From an uncultured Paraprevotella sp. (GTDB lineage: Bacteria; Bacteroidota; Bacteroidia; Bacteroidales; Bacteroidaceae): a DNA stretch of 50,128 nucleotides. Location: the NCBI GenBank assembly GCA_944319925.1, contig CALUFQ010000020.1, forward strand, positions 1-50,128, read 5' to 3'. This document shows, piece by piece, positions 32,102 through 41,055 of this stretch. Within the stretch, counting starts at the first letter, position 1. Each line of letters opens with the position of its first letter. Under the pieces are notes generated by a model that saw only the letters and a program-made list of their open reading frames with translations, was not told the origin of the DNA and searched no databases. The position numbers and the translations under genes are program-made.

Positions 32102-33022
32102 TCAGGAGTGGCGGGGGCGGATGCGCTTCAGCAGGAGCGTAAGGTTTTCGCGGATGCTGCGGTCAAGGATAATCAACACGACGGCCACGAGGATGAGCGC
32201 GATGCCTGCGGCTTCGGCCCATGTGAAGGCCTCGCCGAACACCCACGCGCCGATGCACACGGCGGTCACCGGTTCCAGTGCGCCGAGAATGGAGGTCAGT
32301 GTCCCGCCGATATGGCGCACAGCCACCAGCAGGGTGATGTTGGAGATGACGGTAGGGGCTACGGCCAGCAAGAGGATGTTGCAGGCCGATGCCATGTCGG
32401 GAATTGGCTGGAGCCGGGCATCCGTCCCGGTCTTGATGGCGAACATCAGGGTCGTGAAGACAAACACATAGAAGGCCAGTTTGCGGCTGTGCATGTCCTT
32501 GATGCGCGACTTGTTGACGGCGATGATGTAGCTGGCATAGCCTACGGCGGAAAGCAACACGATGGCCACGCTGGCGGGGGCGAGCCGCATTTCCGCGCCT
32601 TGAAGGGAGAGGCGGGCCACTCCGGCCACGGCCAGGATGACGGCCGTCCACGTCACCCACGAAGTCTTTTCGCGGAACAGCAACAGCATCAGCAACGTTA
32701 CGAACACGGGATAAGTGAAATGGAGGGTGGTGGCTACGCCTGCTCCCATCACTTCGTAGCCATAGAGCAGGAACATGGCGGAAGCGGTGTAGAACAAGGC
32801 CAGCATCACGAGAATCGGCAGGTCGCGCAGGCTGATGCGGAACGATTCCTTTTTGATGAGCATCATGATGCCGAGGGCCATCGTGGCTACAAGGAAACGG
32901 TAGAACAGGATGGAGTCCGACTGCATGCCTTTTTGCATCAGTGGTAGCGTGAAGAGTGGAATCAATCCGAAAGTCACCGAAGTGACGATGCCGTAGAAGA
33001 ATCCTTTTATTTTGTTCTGCAT
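32102..33022 (-). CDS. EamA/DMT-family transporter
   Basis: A 306-residue inner-membrane protein with ten predicted helices in two EamA repeats. The first starts at FGIVTSV-like YGIVTSVTFGLIPLF and contains FYRFLVATMALG. The second contains the conserved GALEPVTAVCIGAWVFGEAFTWAEAAG. Members export amino acids, nucleobases or other metabolites; the substrate cannot be told. It lies one base after queG and is the last gene of the minus operon DUF2723-deacetylase-queG-eamA, convergent with the O-antigen ligase-like gene. Confidence 0.88.
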   Translation of the reverse strand: MQNKIKGFFYGIVTSVTFGLIPLFTLPLMQKGMQSDSILFYRFLVATMALGIMMLIKKESFRISLRDLPILVMLALFYTASAMFLLYGYEVMGAGVATTLHFTYPVFVTLLMLLLFREKTSWVTWTAVILAVAGVARLSLQGAEMRLAPASVAIVLLSAVGYASYIIAVNKSRIKDMHSRKLAFYVFVFTTLMFAIKTGTDARLQPIPDMASACNILLLAVAPTVISNITLLVAVRHIGGTLTSILGALEPVTAVCIGAWVFGEAFTWAEAAGIALILVAVVLIILDRSIRENLTLLLKRIRPRHS

Positions 33023-33023
33023 G

Positions 33024-33977
33024 TCAAATCTCTTTTTTAGTAGTTTTGTTTGTTTGGATGGCCGCGAGGTTGCGCATCAATCCTTCGTATTTGGCACGTT
33101 TCACGGCAGAGCCTTTGAAAAGGCGGCGATATTGTTCCACGTCAAGGTGTAGCCAATCGGCATCTGTCATGGTTTGAAGCCCTGGCGAGGGAGCAAAAGC
33201 CTCTTCCGTGGCCGGCGTGGCGGTGCACAGATGGGGACAGGCCCGCAGGCAACGGTCGCAACCATAGAAATAGGGAAACATCTTCGTGGCGGCTTCCGCA
33301 GGAATCCCTCCACGATTTTCAATGGTCAGGTAGCTCAGGCAGCGGCGGGCATCAAGCCCTTCCGGAGTGAGTGCATGGGTGGGGCAGGCATCCCGGCAGC
33401 GGGTGCAGTTACCACATCCTTTGTCCATTGGCACGTCATACCGGTCTGCGGGGAGGTTGAGCAGGATTTCGCCAAGGAAAAACGCGCTGCCCTTGTGCGG
33501 GACGACCAATTGGGTGTGACGCCCGATCCACCCGATTCCGCATCGCCATGCCCAATAACGTTCGAGCACGGGAGCCGTGTCGCAACACACGCGGCCTTCG
33601 GCGGCCGGGACGGCGGCTTGCAGGATGGAGAGTAGCCGGTGCAGCTTGCCGCGTACCACATCGTGGTAGTCTTTGCCATAGGCATACCAGGAAAGTTGCA
33701 AGCGGTCATCCGGCACCGGATTGGCGGGGACATAACTCATGGCCAGGCTGACCACCGTGTGGCAACCTTCCATCAGCAGGCGCGGGTCAAGCCGGAGGGC
33801 TTCATGATTTTCCATATAGGTCATGCCGGCTTGGCATCCCCGTGCGAGCCATTGCCTGAAGAAGTACGCGTGGGCGGCATCCACGGTTTTGGCCGGAGCC
33901 AGCCCGCAGGCATCAAAGCCGAGGCGCATGGCCTCGGCTTTGACGTATGCTGCAGAAAGCAGTCGGGTTTTTTCCAT
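33024..33977 (-). CDS. queG: Epoxyqueuosine reductase
   Basis: A 317-residue cobalamin- and iron-sulfur-dependent enzyme that performs the last step of queuosine synthesis, reducing epoxyqueuosine in the wobble position of tRNAs for Asp, Asn, His and Tyr. The ferredoxin-like part has C188, C191, C194 and C198 (CGNCTRCRDACP), and C240, C243 and C247 (GCDRCLRACP). D133 in CCDTAPVLER fits the catalytic acid. I chose the ATG at 33977: it lies 11 bases after the deacetylase stop and gives the family's N-terminus. Other queuosine genes are not in the window. Confidence 0.93.
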   Translation of the reverse strand: MEKTRLLSAAYVKAEAMRLGFDACGLAPAKTVDAAHAYFFRQWLARGCQAGMTYMENHEALRLDPRLLMEGCHTVVSLAMSYVPANPVPDDRLQLSWYAYGKDYHDVVRGKLHRLLSILQAAVPAAEGRVCCDTAPVLERYWAWRCGIGWIGRHTQLVVPHKGSAFFLGEILLNLPADRYDVPMDKGCGNCTRCRDACPTHALTPEGLDARRCLSYLTIENRGGIPAEAATKMFPYFYGCDRCLRACPHLCTATPATEEAFAPSPGLQTMTDADWLHLDVEQYRRLFKGSAVKRAKYEGLMRNLAAIQTNKTTKKEI

Positions 33978-33988
33978 TCCTGTGGAGG

Positions 33989-34600
33989 TTATTCCAGCAT
34001 CTTGAACGTGTAGCCTTGGTCTTTCAGCCATTGCAGGGACTCGGGCAACGCCGTGCGCAACTTGTCAATGCTCTTAAGCGAATCGTGGAACGTGATGATG
34101 GAGCCGTTGCGGGCATAACGTTTCACATTGTCCACCACGTCGTGTGCCGTGACCCGTTTGCTGTAGTCGCGTGTCACAAGGTCCCACATGATGATGCGGT
34201 AGTGCTTGCGGAGCAACTTGAATTGCAGCAGGCGCATCCAACCGTGGGGCGGGCGGAACAGGTTGGTGTGGAGCAACTGGTTGGCCTTGTCCGCGTTTTC
34301 CAGGTATTCCTTGCAAGAATGCCTGAAACCGCCGATGTGGTTGAAGGTGTGGTTGCCGATGCGGTGACCGCGTTCCACCACCATGCGATAGATGTCGGGG
34401 TGCTTGCGCACGTTGTCGCCCACCATGAAGAATGTGGCTTTCACGCCGAAGCGGTCGAGCGTGTCCAGCACGAACGGCGTGGCCTCGGGGATGGGGCCAT
34501 CGTCGAACGTGAGATAGACCACTTTCTTCTTTCGGCTCATCCGCCAGATGGCCGTGGGGTAGAGCCAGCGCAGGAACCTTGCCGGTTGTTCAATGAACAT
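33989..34600 (-). CDS. Polysaccharide deacetylase (NodB) family protein
   Basis: A 203-residue carbohydrate esterase family 4 protein with all the expected motifs: TFDDGP (D33, D34), HTFNH with the zinc histidines H84 and H88, RPPHG (116-120), and a late FHDS histidine. It would remove N- or O-acetyl groups from a glycan such as peptidoglycan or a surface polysaccharide. There is no clear signal peptide, but a hydrophobic-aromatic N-terminus (ARFLRWLYPTAIW) could anchor it. It lies between the DUF2723 gene and queG with 12- and 11-base gaps. Confidence 0.9.
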   Translation of the reverse strand: MFIEQPARFLRWLYPTAIWRMSRKKKVVYLTFDDGPIPEATPFVLDTLDRFGVKATFFMVGDNVRKHPDIYRMVVERGHRIGNHTFNHIGGFRHSCKEYLENADKANQLLHTNLFRPPHGWMRLLQFKLLRKHYRIIMWDLVTRDYSKRVTAHDVVDNVKRYARNGSIITFHDSLKSIDKLRTALPESLQWLKDQGYTFKMLE

Positions 34601-34612
34601 GTCACATGCGGG

Positions 34613-37600
34613 TTATCTGTACATGCTGACCCCTCGTTGGTGGCACTCCATGGCATATTTGCTGGCCTCTGCATTCCATGCCTCCGCCTTTTTCTCATCG
34701 TAAGGAGCGTAGGTTTGCGCAATGTTGCCGAGTGTGACCACAGCAATGAGGCAGTCACGTGTGGATTGCAACAACCGTGGAGTACTCAGGCTAAGATACC
34801 AGTCAAGATATTCTTTGGCGTTTTGTCCTACAGCTTCGAGAATCTTTCCGCCTTCGGCTTTATGCCCGGTACGTAACCAAACTTCAGCCAATTCCACGGA
34901 ATTACCCATCATGTGTTCATGGGGAACAACCACAGGCGGAAGCTCCTCTTCAGCCCGCTGCACCACTTTGAGGGCCTTATCCGCCTTGCCCTCCCTCATC
35001 AGTTCCTGCGCCAGTTGGGCGAAGAGACGGCGATGGGTGTAACACATGCGGATGACCGTCTCGTCGAGATATACATCGGGATGCTCTTTCAGTCCGCCGT
35101 ATTTGAACTTGTGCATCATGTTGTCATACATGCGTTCAGTATCGACCATACGTCCGCTCGCTTTCGTGTCGAACGGAGTAATACGACAAGCCAAACCTTC
35201 CTGCACGAAGTTGTCACCAAGGTGTCCGTAATTATCCGGCCCCACAGTAGTGGACATGTAGAGCGGACGTTCCCAGTCGCCGTGTGAAATCATTTCGAGC
35301 ATCATCATCTCGCTCTTATAGACGGCGCGTTTGCCTTTAAGCGAGATGTGCATCACGTCGGGGATGGAGTCGGCTGCAACCATCATGCCCGAGCGGCGCA
35401 CGGATTCCTTGTCCACGGTCACCACGATGCTGTCGGTGGGGAAAATCTGCAGGTCGGGGTTGTCGCTCAGAATCCAATATTTGATGATGTTCTTCAACTC
35501 ATACGGATTGTCGCCGAGCATCTGCTTCAGTTCCTCAGGGCTATCCTTATAGTAATCGAGCACTTGTGCCAGCGCGTCGGCTTGCACAGGAATAGCCTCG
35601 TGTACGCCCGTCACGTAATCAATACGTTTCCAACTGATGGGCAATGAAGGCGAGTCATAGGCCGGACGGCACATTTGATCAATGTACCAGTCGGTCTGCA
35701 AGTAACTCAAATTGCAGACACGGGCATCCGTGCGCACCCCTTCCGTTTCCTGGTTATACCACAAAGGGAAAGTGTCATTGTCACCGTTAGTGAAGATAAC
35801 AGGATTTCCTTTATCCGGAAGCGAATTCAAGTAGTTCTGCCCGAAGTCACGACAAGTGTATCGATTGCTGCGATCGTGGTCGTCCCATGTCTGTCCGGCC
35901 ATTTGTATAGGTACGAACAGGGCGAGCAGGCTGATTGCCGCCGCCGCCGGTTCCGGCACCTTCAGGCGGCGCAAGCCTTCGACGATGGCCGCCACGCCCA
36001 TGCCCACCCAGATGGCAAAGGCGTAGAACGACCCGGCGTAGGCATAGTCGCGTTCACGCGGTTGCAGGGGTGTCTGGTTGAGGTAAACCACGATGGCGAG
36101 TCCTGTCATGAAGAACAGGAAGAACACCACCCAGAACTGCCTTACGCCTTCCTGGTTCTTGTAGGCTTGCCAAAACAGGCCGATAAGCCCCAGCAGCAAG
36201 GGCAGGCAGTAGAACACGTTATGCCCCTTGTTTTCCTGCAGTTCCGTGGGGAGCTTGCTTTGGTCACCCAGCCGGGCATTGTCAATGAAGGGAATTCCGG
36301 TGAGCCAGTTGCCATGCTCCAGCTCGCCGTTGCCTTGTATGTCGTTTTGCCTTCCGGCGAAGTTCCACATGAAATATCGCCAGTACATGAAGTTGATCTG
36401 GTAGCTGAAGAAGAAGCGCAGGTTTTCCCATTGCGTGGGCATCTTCACCATGACGGTCTGCCCGCATTGGTCGGCAGGCACTTGCCGTCCCTTCACGCCG
36501 CCCATCCAGTCCTCGTATGCCCGCACGTGGTGGGCTTGGTCGGAATACATGCGGGGGAAGAACATGTTTTGCCCATACACCGGCTCTTTCGTGCGATATA
36601 CGATGTGGTAGGCATCCTTTTCGTCGGCCGAGCGTTTCTCCACGCGCTGCCAGACCGGTGCGCCTTCCTTGTATTGGGGCACACAGTAGCCGTCTCCCGT
36701 GGGCTTGAACACGATTTTCGACTCGTATGCCTGTCCGTAGAAAAGCGGGCGGCTGCCGTATTGTTCGCGGTTCAGGTAAGAGCCGAGCGTGAAGATGTCC
36801 TCGGGCGAGTTCTGGTCCATGGGCGGGTTGGTGGTGGAGCGGATGACGATGACGGCATACGAGCTGTAGCCGATCATGATCATCAGCATGCAGAGCAGCG
36901 ACGTGTTCATCACGCGCGGGCTGATCAGCGGTTCGCCCAGCACCTTGCGGTTCAGCAGGTAGGCCAGCGCGCCGATGATGATGATGCCCACGATGAAGCT
37001 CGTCCATCCGTAACCATAGAATGGGATGCCAAGCATGGCCACGGCGCACAGGTAGGCGATGTTCATGCGGCGGCGGTTCTTCTGCACGATGGTCTCGCGG
37101 ATGGCCCAAAGCACCACGGCGATGAGGCAGAAAATATAAAAGATAAGTCCTGTGTTGAACGGCAATCCAAGCGTGTTCACGAAGAGCAGTTCAAACCATC
37201 CGCCTACTTTCACGATGCCCGGCACGATGCCGTAGAGCACGGCGGCCACGAGCACGAACGAGCACACCAAGGCCCAAAGCGAGCCTTTCACGTTGGCGTT
37301 GGGGTGCTTCTTGTAATACCATATCAGCACGATGGCCGGCAGGCAGAGCAGGTTGAGCAGGTGGACGCCGATGGAAAGTCCCGTCAGGTATGCGATGAGC
37401 ACCAGCCAGCGGTCGCTATGCGGCTCGTCGGCATGTTCTTCCCATTTCAGGATGAGCCAGAACACTACGGCCGTAAACAGCGAGGAATAGGCATAGACTT
37501 CGCCTTCCACCGCGCTGAACCAAAACGTGTCGCTGAAGGTATAGACCAACGCGCCGACCAGTCCGCTAGCCATGATGGTGGTGAGCCGCGCCGGTGTCAT

Positions 37601-37933
37601 TTGTGTGTAATCGGGGCAGACGAGTTTACGTGTAAGGTGCGTGATGCTCCAGAAAAGCAGCATGATGCATCCTGCGCTCATCAGGGCCGACATGGTGTTC
37701 ACCATGAGCGCGACCCGTGAAGGGTCGTCGGTGAATTGTGAGAAAAGGTTGGCTGTAAGCATGAAAAACGGTGCGCCGGGCGGATGTCCGACTTCCAGTT
37801 TGTAGCCGGTGGTGATAAACTCCGGACAGTCCCAGAAACTTGCGGTAGGCTCGATGGTAGAGCAATAAACCCACGCGGCAATGGCAAATGTGATCCAACC
37901 CAGGAGGTTGTTCACAAGTTTGAACTGTTTCAT
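34613..37933 (-). CDS. DUF2723 / GT117-type membrane protein
   Basis: This 1106-residue Bacteroidota protein is related to protein O-mannosyltransferase-like GT-C enzymes (DUF2723, the TMEM260 superfamily). The N-terminal half carries about a dozen membrane helices. The first extracytoplasmic loop has the GT-C-type acidic motif FWDCPEF (D35, E38) and KLEVGHPPGAPF (H50). Further helices lie between about 500 and 680, and the C-terminus is soluble with TPR-like helices. It may glycosylate exported proteins using a lipid-linked sugar, by family inference. It heads the operon with the polysaccharide deacetylase, which also suggests an envelope glycan role. Confidence 0.88.
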   Translation of the reverse strand: MKQFKLVNNLLGWITFAIAAWVYCSTIEPTASFWDCPEFITTGYKLEVGHPPGAPFFMLTANLFSQFTDDPSRVALMVNTMSALMSAGCIMLLFWSITHLTRKLVCPDYTQMTPARLTTIMASGLVGALVYTFSDTFWFSAVEGEVYAYSSLFTAVVFWLILKWEEHADEPHSDRWLVLIAYLTGLSIGVHLLNLLCLPAIVLIWYYKKHPNANVKGSLWALVCSFVLVAAVLYGIVPGIVKVGGWFELLFVNTLGLPFNTGLIFYIFCLIAVVLWAIRETIVQKNRRRMNIAYLCAVAMLGIPFYGYGWTSFIVGIIIIGALAYLLNRKVLGEPLISPRVMNTSLLCMLMIMIGYSSYAVIVIRSTTNPPMDQNSPEDIFTLGSYLNREQYGSRPLFYGQAYESKIVFKPTGDGYCVPQYKEGAPVWQRVEKRSADEKDAYHIVYRTKEPVYGQNMFFPRMYSDQAHHVRAYEDWMGGVKGRQVPADQCGQTVMVKMPTQWENLRFFFSYQINFMYWRYFMWNFAGRQNDIQGNGELEHGNWLTGIPFIDNARLGDQSKLPTELQENKGHNVFYCLPLLLGLIGLFWQAYKNQEGVRQFWVVFFLFFMTGLAIVVYLNQTPLQPRERDYAYAGSFYAFAIWVGMGVAAIVEGLRRLKVPEPAAAAISLLALFVPIQMAGQTWDDHDRSNRYTCRDFGQNYLNSLPDKGNPVIFTNGDNDTFPLWYNQETEGVRTDARVCNLSYLQTDWYIDQMCRPAYDSPSLPISWKRIDYVTGVHEAIPVQADALAQVLDYYKDSPEELKQMLGDNPYELKNIIKYWILSDNPDLQIFPTDSIVVTVDKESVRRSGMMVAADSIPDVMHISLKGKRAVYKSEMMMLEMISHGDWERPLYMSTTVGPDNYGHLGDNFVQEGLACRITPFDTKASGRMVDTERMYDNMMHKFKYGGLKEHPDVYLDETVIRMCYTHRRLFAQLAQELMREGKADKALKVVQRAEEELPPVVVPHEHMMGNSVELAEVWLRTGHKAEGGKILEAVGQNAKEYLDWYLSLSTPRLLQSTRDCLIAVVTLGNIAQTYAPYDEKKAEAWNAEASKYAMECHQRGVSMYR

Positions 37934-37974
37934 TGTTTTGCGTTTATTTTGTTCTTGATTATTTCCTCAATGTG

Positions 37975-37982
37975 CAAAGTTA
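37975..37982 (-). promoter_or_regulatory. -7 box of the DUF2723 operon
   Basis: TAACTTTG on the minus strand, an exact TAnnTTTG box about 42 bases before the ATG at 37933. No -33 TTTG is seen. A small CGGAC-TTC-GTCCG hairpin (38024-38036) lies between it and the znuC-like stop and may end the upstream transcript. Confidence 0.45.
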
Positions 37983-38041
37983 GTAACTATTTCTTTTTCG
38001 GGTGGTGCTTTTCCGTGCCACGACGGACTTCGTCCGCCCTT

Positions 38042-38803
38042 TTAACTTTGTTTGTGACATTTTAGTATCCTGTGGGGATAGTTGCCATGTCCGATCAAGT
38101 CTATCGGGCAATTGAATTTTTCTTCCAACCAGCCTTCGGGCAGTTCCGTATCGGGATGGTAGTCGAGGGTTTCGTTGACGCAGGCGATGGCACGCACGTT
38201 TTGGAGCACGGAGCCGAGGTCGTGGCTGACAAGGATGATGGCACTTTTGCGGTTGATGTTTTCCAACAGTTGGTAGAGTTGTGCCTCGAAACGTTTGTCA
38301 ATGTAGGTGTTCGGTTCGTCCAAGATGACGACATCGGGCTGGGACACCATGGCACGTCCCAGCAAGGCGCGTTGCAGCTGCCCGCCGCTCAGGGTGCCTA
38401 TCGGTCTCCGGGCAAGGTTTTCCAGGCCCATTTCCTTGAGCATGGTTGCCACGGCGGCATGTTGGGCTGCGGAATATCGTTTCCAGGCCTTTTTCTTTAG
38501 TCCGGAAAGCACGACCTCATAGACGGATATCGGGAAATCTTTGTCTATCTTGTTGTATTGGGGCAAGTAACCCATCCGGATTGCCGGGACAGGTTTGCCT
38601 TCATGGTAGCATGTGAGGGTGCCTGATGTGGGCTTTTTCAGCCCGAGGATGGTTTTTACCAATGTGGTCTTTCCGCCTCCGTTGGGGCCGATGATGCCGA
38701 GGAAGTCCCGCACATATACCGTCAAGTCAATGTCCCGCAACACTTCCTTGCCCCCGTATCCGGCGCAGACTTTCCGGAGGGTTATCAATGGTTCTTTTTG
38801 CAT
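38042..38803 (-). CDS. znuC: Metal (zinc/manganese-type) ABC transporter ATP-binding protein
   Basis: A 253-residue ABC ATPase with Walker A GPNGGGKTT (39-47), a Q-loop GYLPQY, signature LSGGQLQRALLGRAM (138-152), Walker B VVILDEP (158-164) and the switch histidine in LVSHDLGSV. It is most like ZnuC/MntB-type importers. The start at 38803 overlaps the binding-protein gene by 19 bases, so they are coupled. No permease gene is adjacent; the next gene downstream is the unrelated DUF2723 gene with its own promoter. The metal is inferred from the partner. Confidence 0.85.
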   Translation of the reverse strand: MQKEPLITLRKVCAGYGGKEVLRDIDLTVYVRDFLGIIGPNGGGKTTLVKTILGLKKPTSGTLTCYHEGKPVPAIRMGYLPQYNKIDKDFPISVYEVVLSGLKKKAWKRYSAAQHAAVATMLKEMGLENLARRPIGTLSGGQLQRALLGRAMVSQPDVVILDEPNTYIDKRFEAQLYQLLENINRKSAIILVSHDLGSVLQNVRAIACVNETLDYHPDTELPEGWLEEKFNCPIDLIGHGNYPHRILKCHKQS

Positions 38804-39669
38804 TGTTCGTTTAATGTTTGGGCGATTCTCAGCATTTCTTCTTTCCAATCGTATGCGAGCGGGTTGATGGCGACAATCCGGGTGGAAGTTTCTTTGGCGA
38901 TGAGTTCGGCGTTTTTCCTGTCAAACTCCTGCTGCACGAAGATGACGCGTACGTTTTGCGCTTTGCAGCGATTGATGAGTTGTACGATTTTCGAGGGAGA
39001 TGGTTCTTTGCCGTCTGTCTCAATGGCGATTTGCGTCAATCCATAGTCGTGGGCGAAATAGGTGAGCGCAGGATGGTAAATGAGGAACGCTTCCTTGTGT
39101 GGGGAGGATAACAGTTTTTGGATGCTGTCATTCACATCCTGGATTTCGGCAAGTGTGGCCTGGAGGTTTTGGCGGAACATGCGGGCGTGTGCCGTGTCGA
39201 GGCGGCAGAGGGCGGCGCAGATGTTTTGTGCGATGACAGCCATGTTGCGTGGCGAGGTCCACACATGGGGGTCGGTGGCGTTTTCCGTGCTGCCATGGTG
39301 ATGTCCCGCGAGCGTGGTGATACCTTCGGATGTCCTGACGAACGTCACCTCCGGTGCATTCTGTCGAAGCCGTTCCATCCAAGTGCGTTCGAATCCCAAT
39401 GCGCCTACGCTGAAAAAGGCAGTGCTTTTCCCGAGGCTTGCCATTTGTTCGGGCGTGGGTTCGTACATTTCCGGGCTGTTGCCTTTGGGTACGAAAGTGA
39501 CTACGTTGAAGGCATCCCCGGCAATCCGTTCCGTCACATAACGTAACGGTTCAATGGACACGGTAAGCGTTTGGCCCGGTTTGCCATGTTCGTTTCCCGG
39601 TTTCGTTTGTTTGCATCCGGCCAATAAGCCGCAGCAAAACAAGATAAATAAAAGAATACGGTTTCTCAT
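38785..39669 (-). CDS. znuA: Zinc/metal ABC transporter substrate-binding lipoprotein
   Basis: A 294-residue cluster A-I binding protein. The lipobox LLAGC puts the lipid on C19. The mature protein starts like the family (LTVSIEPLRYVTERIAGD) and has the PEMYEPTP motif. A short His-rich loop, AGHHHGSTENATDPHVW, precedes and includes a metal-binding histidine, and FLIYHPALTYFAHDYG supplies the next. The loop favours zinc over manganese, by family knowledge. It follows the yqaA-like gene by 5 bases and overlaps the ATPase gene. The absence of the permease from this operon is odd. Confidence 0.88.
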   Translation of the reverse strand: MRNRILLFILFCCGLLAGCKQTKPGNEHGKPGQTLTVSIEPLRYVTERIAGDAFNVVTFVPKGNSPEMYEPTPEQMASLGKSTAFFSVGALGFERTWMERLRQNAPEVTFVRTSEGITTLAGHHHGSTENATDPHVWTSPRNMAVIAQNICAALCRLDTAHARMFRQNLQATLAEIQDVNDSIQKLLSSPHKEAFLIYHPALTYFAHDYGLTQIAIETDGKEPSPSKIVQLINRCKAQNVRVIFVQQEFDRKNAELIAKETSTRIVAINPLAYDWKEEMLRIAQTLNEQCKKNH

Positions 39670-39674
39670 TTCCT

Positions 39675-40127
39675 TCAAAATAGAGTGACAGTGTAAACCA
39701 ACACAGCGTAGCGGGTCAGTTTGCCGAGCGTGATGGAGAGCAGGCAGATGAGCCAGTTGGCGCGCATGAATCCCAATGCCACAGAGATGGCATCGCCGAC
39801 GACGGGCACAAAACAGAGGAAGCCGCCGACCCAGGCACCTTTCTGTTCCATCCAATGTTGCGCCCGTTCCATTTTTTCTTTTTTCACGTGCAGGTATTTT
39901 TCAATCCATTCGATGCGTCCAAGCCGGCCAATGCAGTAATTGAACATGCTGCCGGCCACGTTGCCCGCCGTGCCCCAAAGCAATAACGGGAGTGGCGAAA
40001 GTCCGGCTACTTGGAGACCGACCATGACGGCTTCCGAGCTGAAGGGGAAGACGCTGGCGGCCAGGAATGCCGCGACAAACATGCCCCAATAGCCGTGTTG
40101 AATCAGGATATCGACAAACGCGTCCAT
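39675..40127 (-). CDS. YqaA-family (DedA/VTT-like) membrane protein
   Basis: A 150-residue inner-membrane protein with the VTT/DedA-like core: SVFPFSSEAVMVGL near residue 30, GNVAGSMFNYCIGR, and FVPVVGDAISVALGFMR in the second half. DedA relatives move undecaprenyl phosphate or other lipids across the membrane; for YqaA itself the role is not established. It overlaps the upstream membrane-protein gene by 25 bases and leads into znuA after 5. Confidence 0.85.
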   Translation of the reverse strand: MDAFVDILIQHGYWGMFVAAFLAASVFPFSSEAVMVGLQVAGLSPLPLLLWGTAGNVAGSMFNYCIGRLGRIEWIEKYLHVKKEKMERAQHWMEQKGAWVGGFLCFVPVVGDAISVALGFMRANWLICLLSITLGKLTRYAVLVYTVTLF

Positions 40128-41050
40128 AAGTCAGAAAGTGCTAAAGCGGATAGAACGAAAATGGACAAGATAAACAGCGAATTGGAGAAGCGGCTTCTTG
40201 TCAAGGCAAAATAATGGGCGATGAGCGGGGCGGAATTCATGAGCAGCAGGCCGGAAAGTACGTGGAAATGGATGGGCTGCAAGGCCATGAAAGCCACAAT
40301 GAGCAGTTCTTGGAACATGATGCAATAGAGCAACATGCGGGTGCGTATTTTGTCGTTGAAACTCGTGCGGATGCAGTGGGCGGAAGCAATCAGCGACAAG
40401 GCGGCCACCCAAGCGACGAAACTGACTTGCAGGTAGTCGAAATATCGGTAGTTGCCAAGGTGCAGCGGTTGGAATTGTGCCAATGCGGAAAAATGTGCCG
40501 TGAAGTGGCTGAAATTTTCCGTGTAGATGTCATAGCCGGCCATGAACCAATAAGGGAGGGCCAGTCCGAGGATGGCCGCCCAAAAAGCGCGCCACGTCAA
40601 GGAACGGAAGAAAACGGTGGCATACCACAGGTAAAACGGCACGAAATAGAGCAGTTGCGGGAAAAACAGGCTTCCGACCCCGAGGCATAAAAAGGAATGA
40701 AACAGGGGCGACACGGCATTTGTCTGCTGGTAGGAACGGAACAGCATGTTATAGGAAGCCAGCATGGCACAAGCGATGATGACAGATGGTTGCAGCGGAT
40801 GCAGGCTGAATGCGGCACCCGCCATGGCGACGTATATCGCCGGAGTCAGCAGGCTGCGGATGCGGATGAGGGCGTAGGTGTTGTTGGTTTCCATCCACAG
40901 GTAGGCCGTCAGTCCGCACAAAAGCCATCCCCACAGCATGTCAAGGGTATAGATTCCTTCCGCGCACCACAAGAGGGTGGCGAAGATAGCGGCGACGGGC
41001 AGCGTGTAGCCGCTCGTCGCCACTTTGTTTTGGAATCTGTTCCTCTTCAT
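40103..41050 (-). CDS. Polytopic membrane protein of unknown function (DUF6427-like)
   Basis: A 315-residue protein with about nine to ten hydrophobic helices (LPVAAIFATLLWCAEGIY, SFLCLGVGSLFFPQLLYF, TWRAFWAAILGLALPYWF, and the C-terminal FILSIFVLSALALSDLW). I know similar proteins from the purD neighbourhood of Bacteroidales but no activity. It starts 5 bases after purD and overlaps yqaA by 25, so it is part of the long minus-strand operon. No catalytic motif is visible. Confidence 0.7.
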   Translation of the reverse strand: MKRNRFQNKVATSGYTLPVAAIFATLLWCAEGIYTLDMLWGWLLCGLTAYLWMETNNTYALIRIRSLLTPAIYVAMAGAAFSLHPLQPSVIIACAMLASYNMLFRSYQQTNAVSPLFHSFLCLGVGSLFFPQLLYFVPFYLWYATVFFRSLTWRAFWAAILGLALPYWFMAGYDIYTENFSHFTAHFSALAQFQPLHLGNYRYFDYLQVSFVAWVAALSLIASAHCIRTSFNDKIRTRMLLYCIMFQELLIVAFMALQPIHFHVLSGLLLMNSAPLIAHYFALTRSRFSNSLFILSIFVLSALALSDLWTRLSIS

Positions 41051-41055
41051 GGGGT

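Noticed and set aside
35675-37720. 681-residue plus-strand open frame
   Set aside because: Antisense to the DUF2723 gene; low-quality, His-rich translation without domains.
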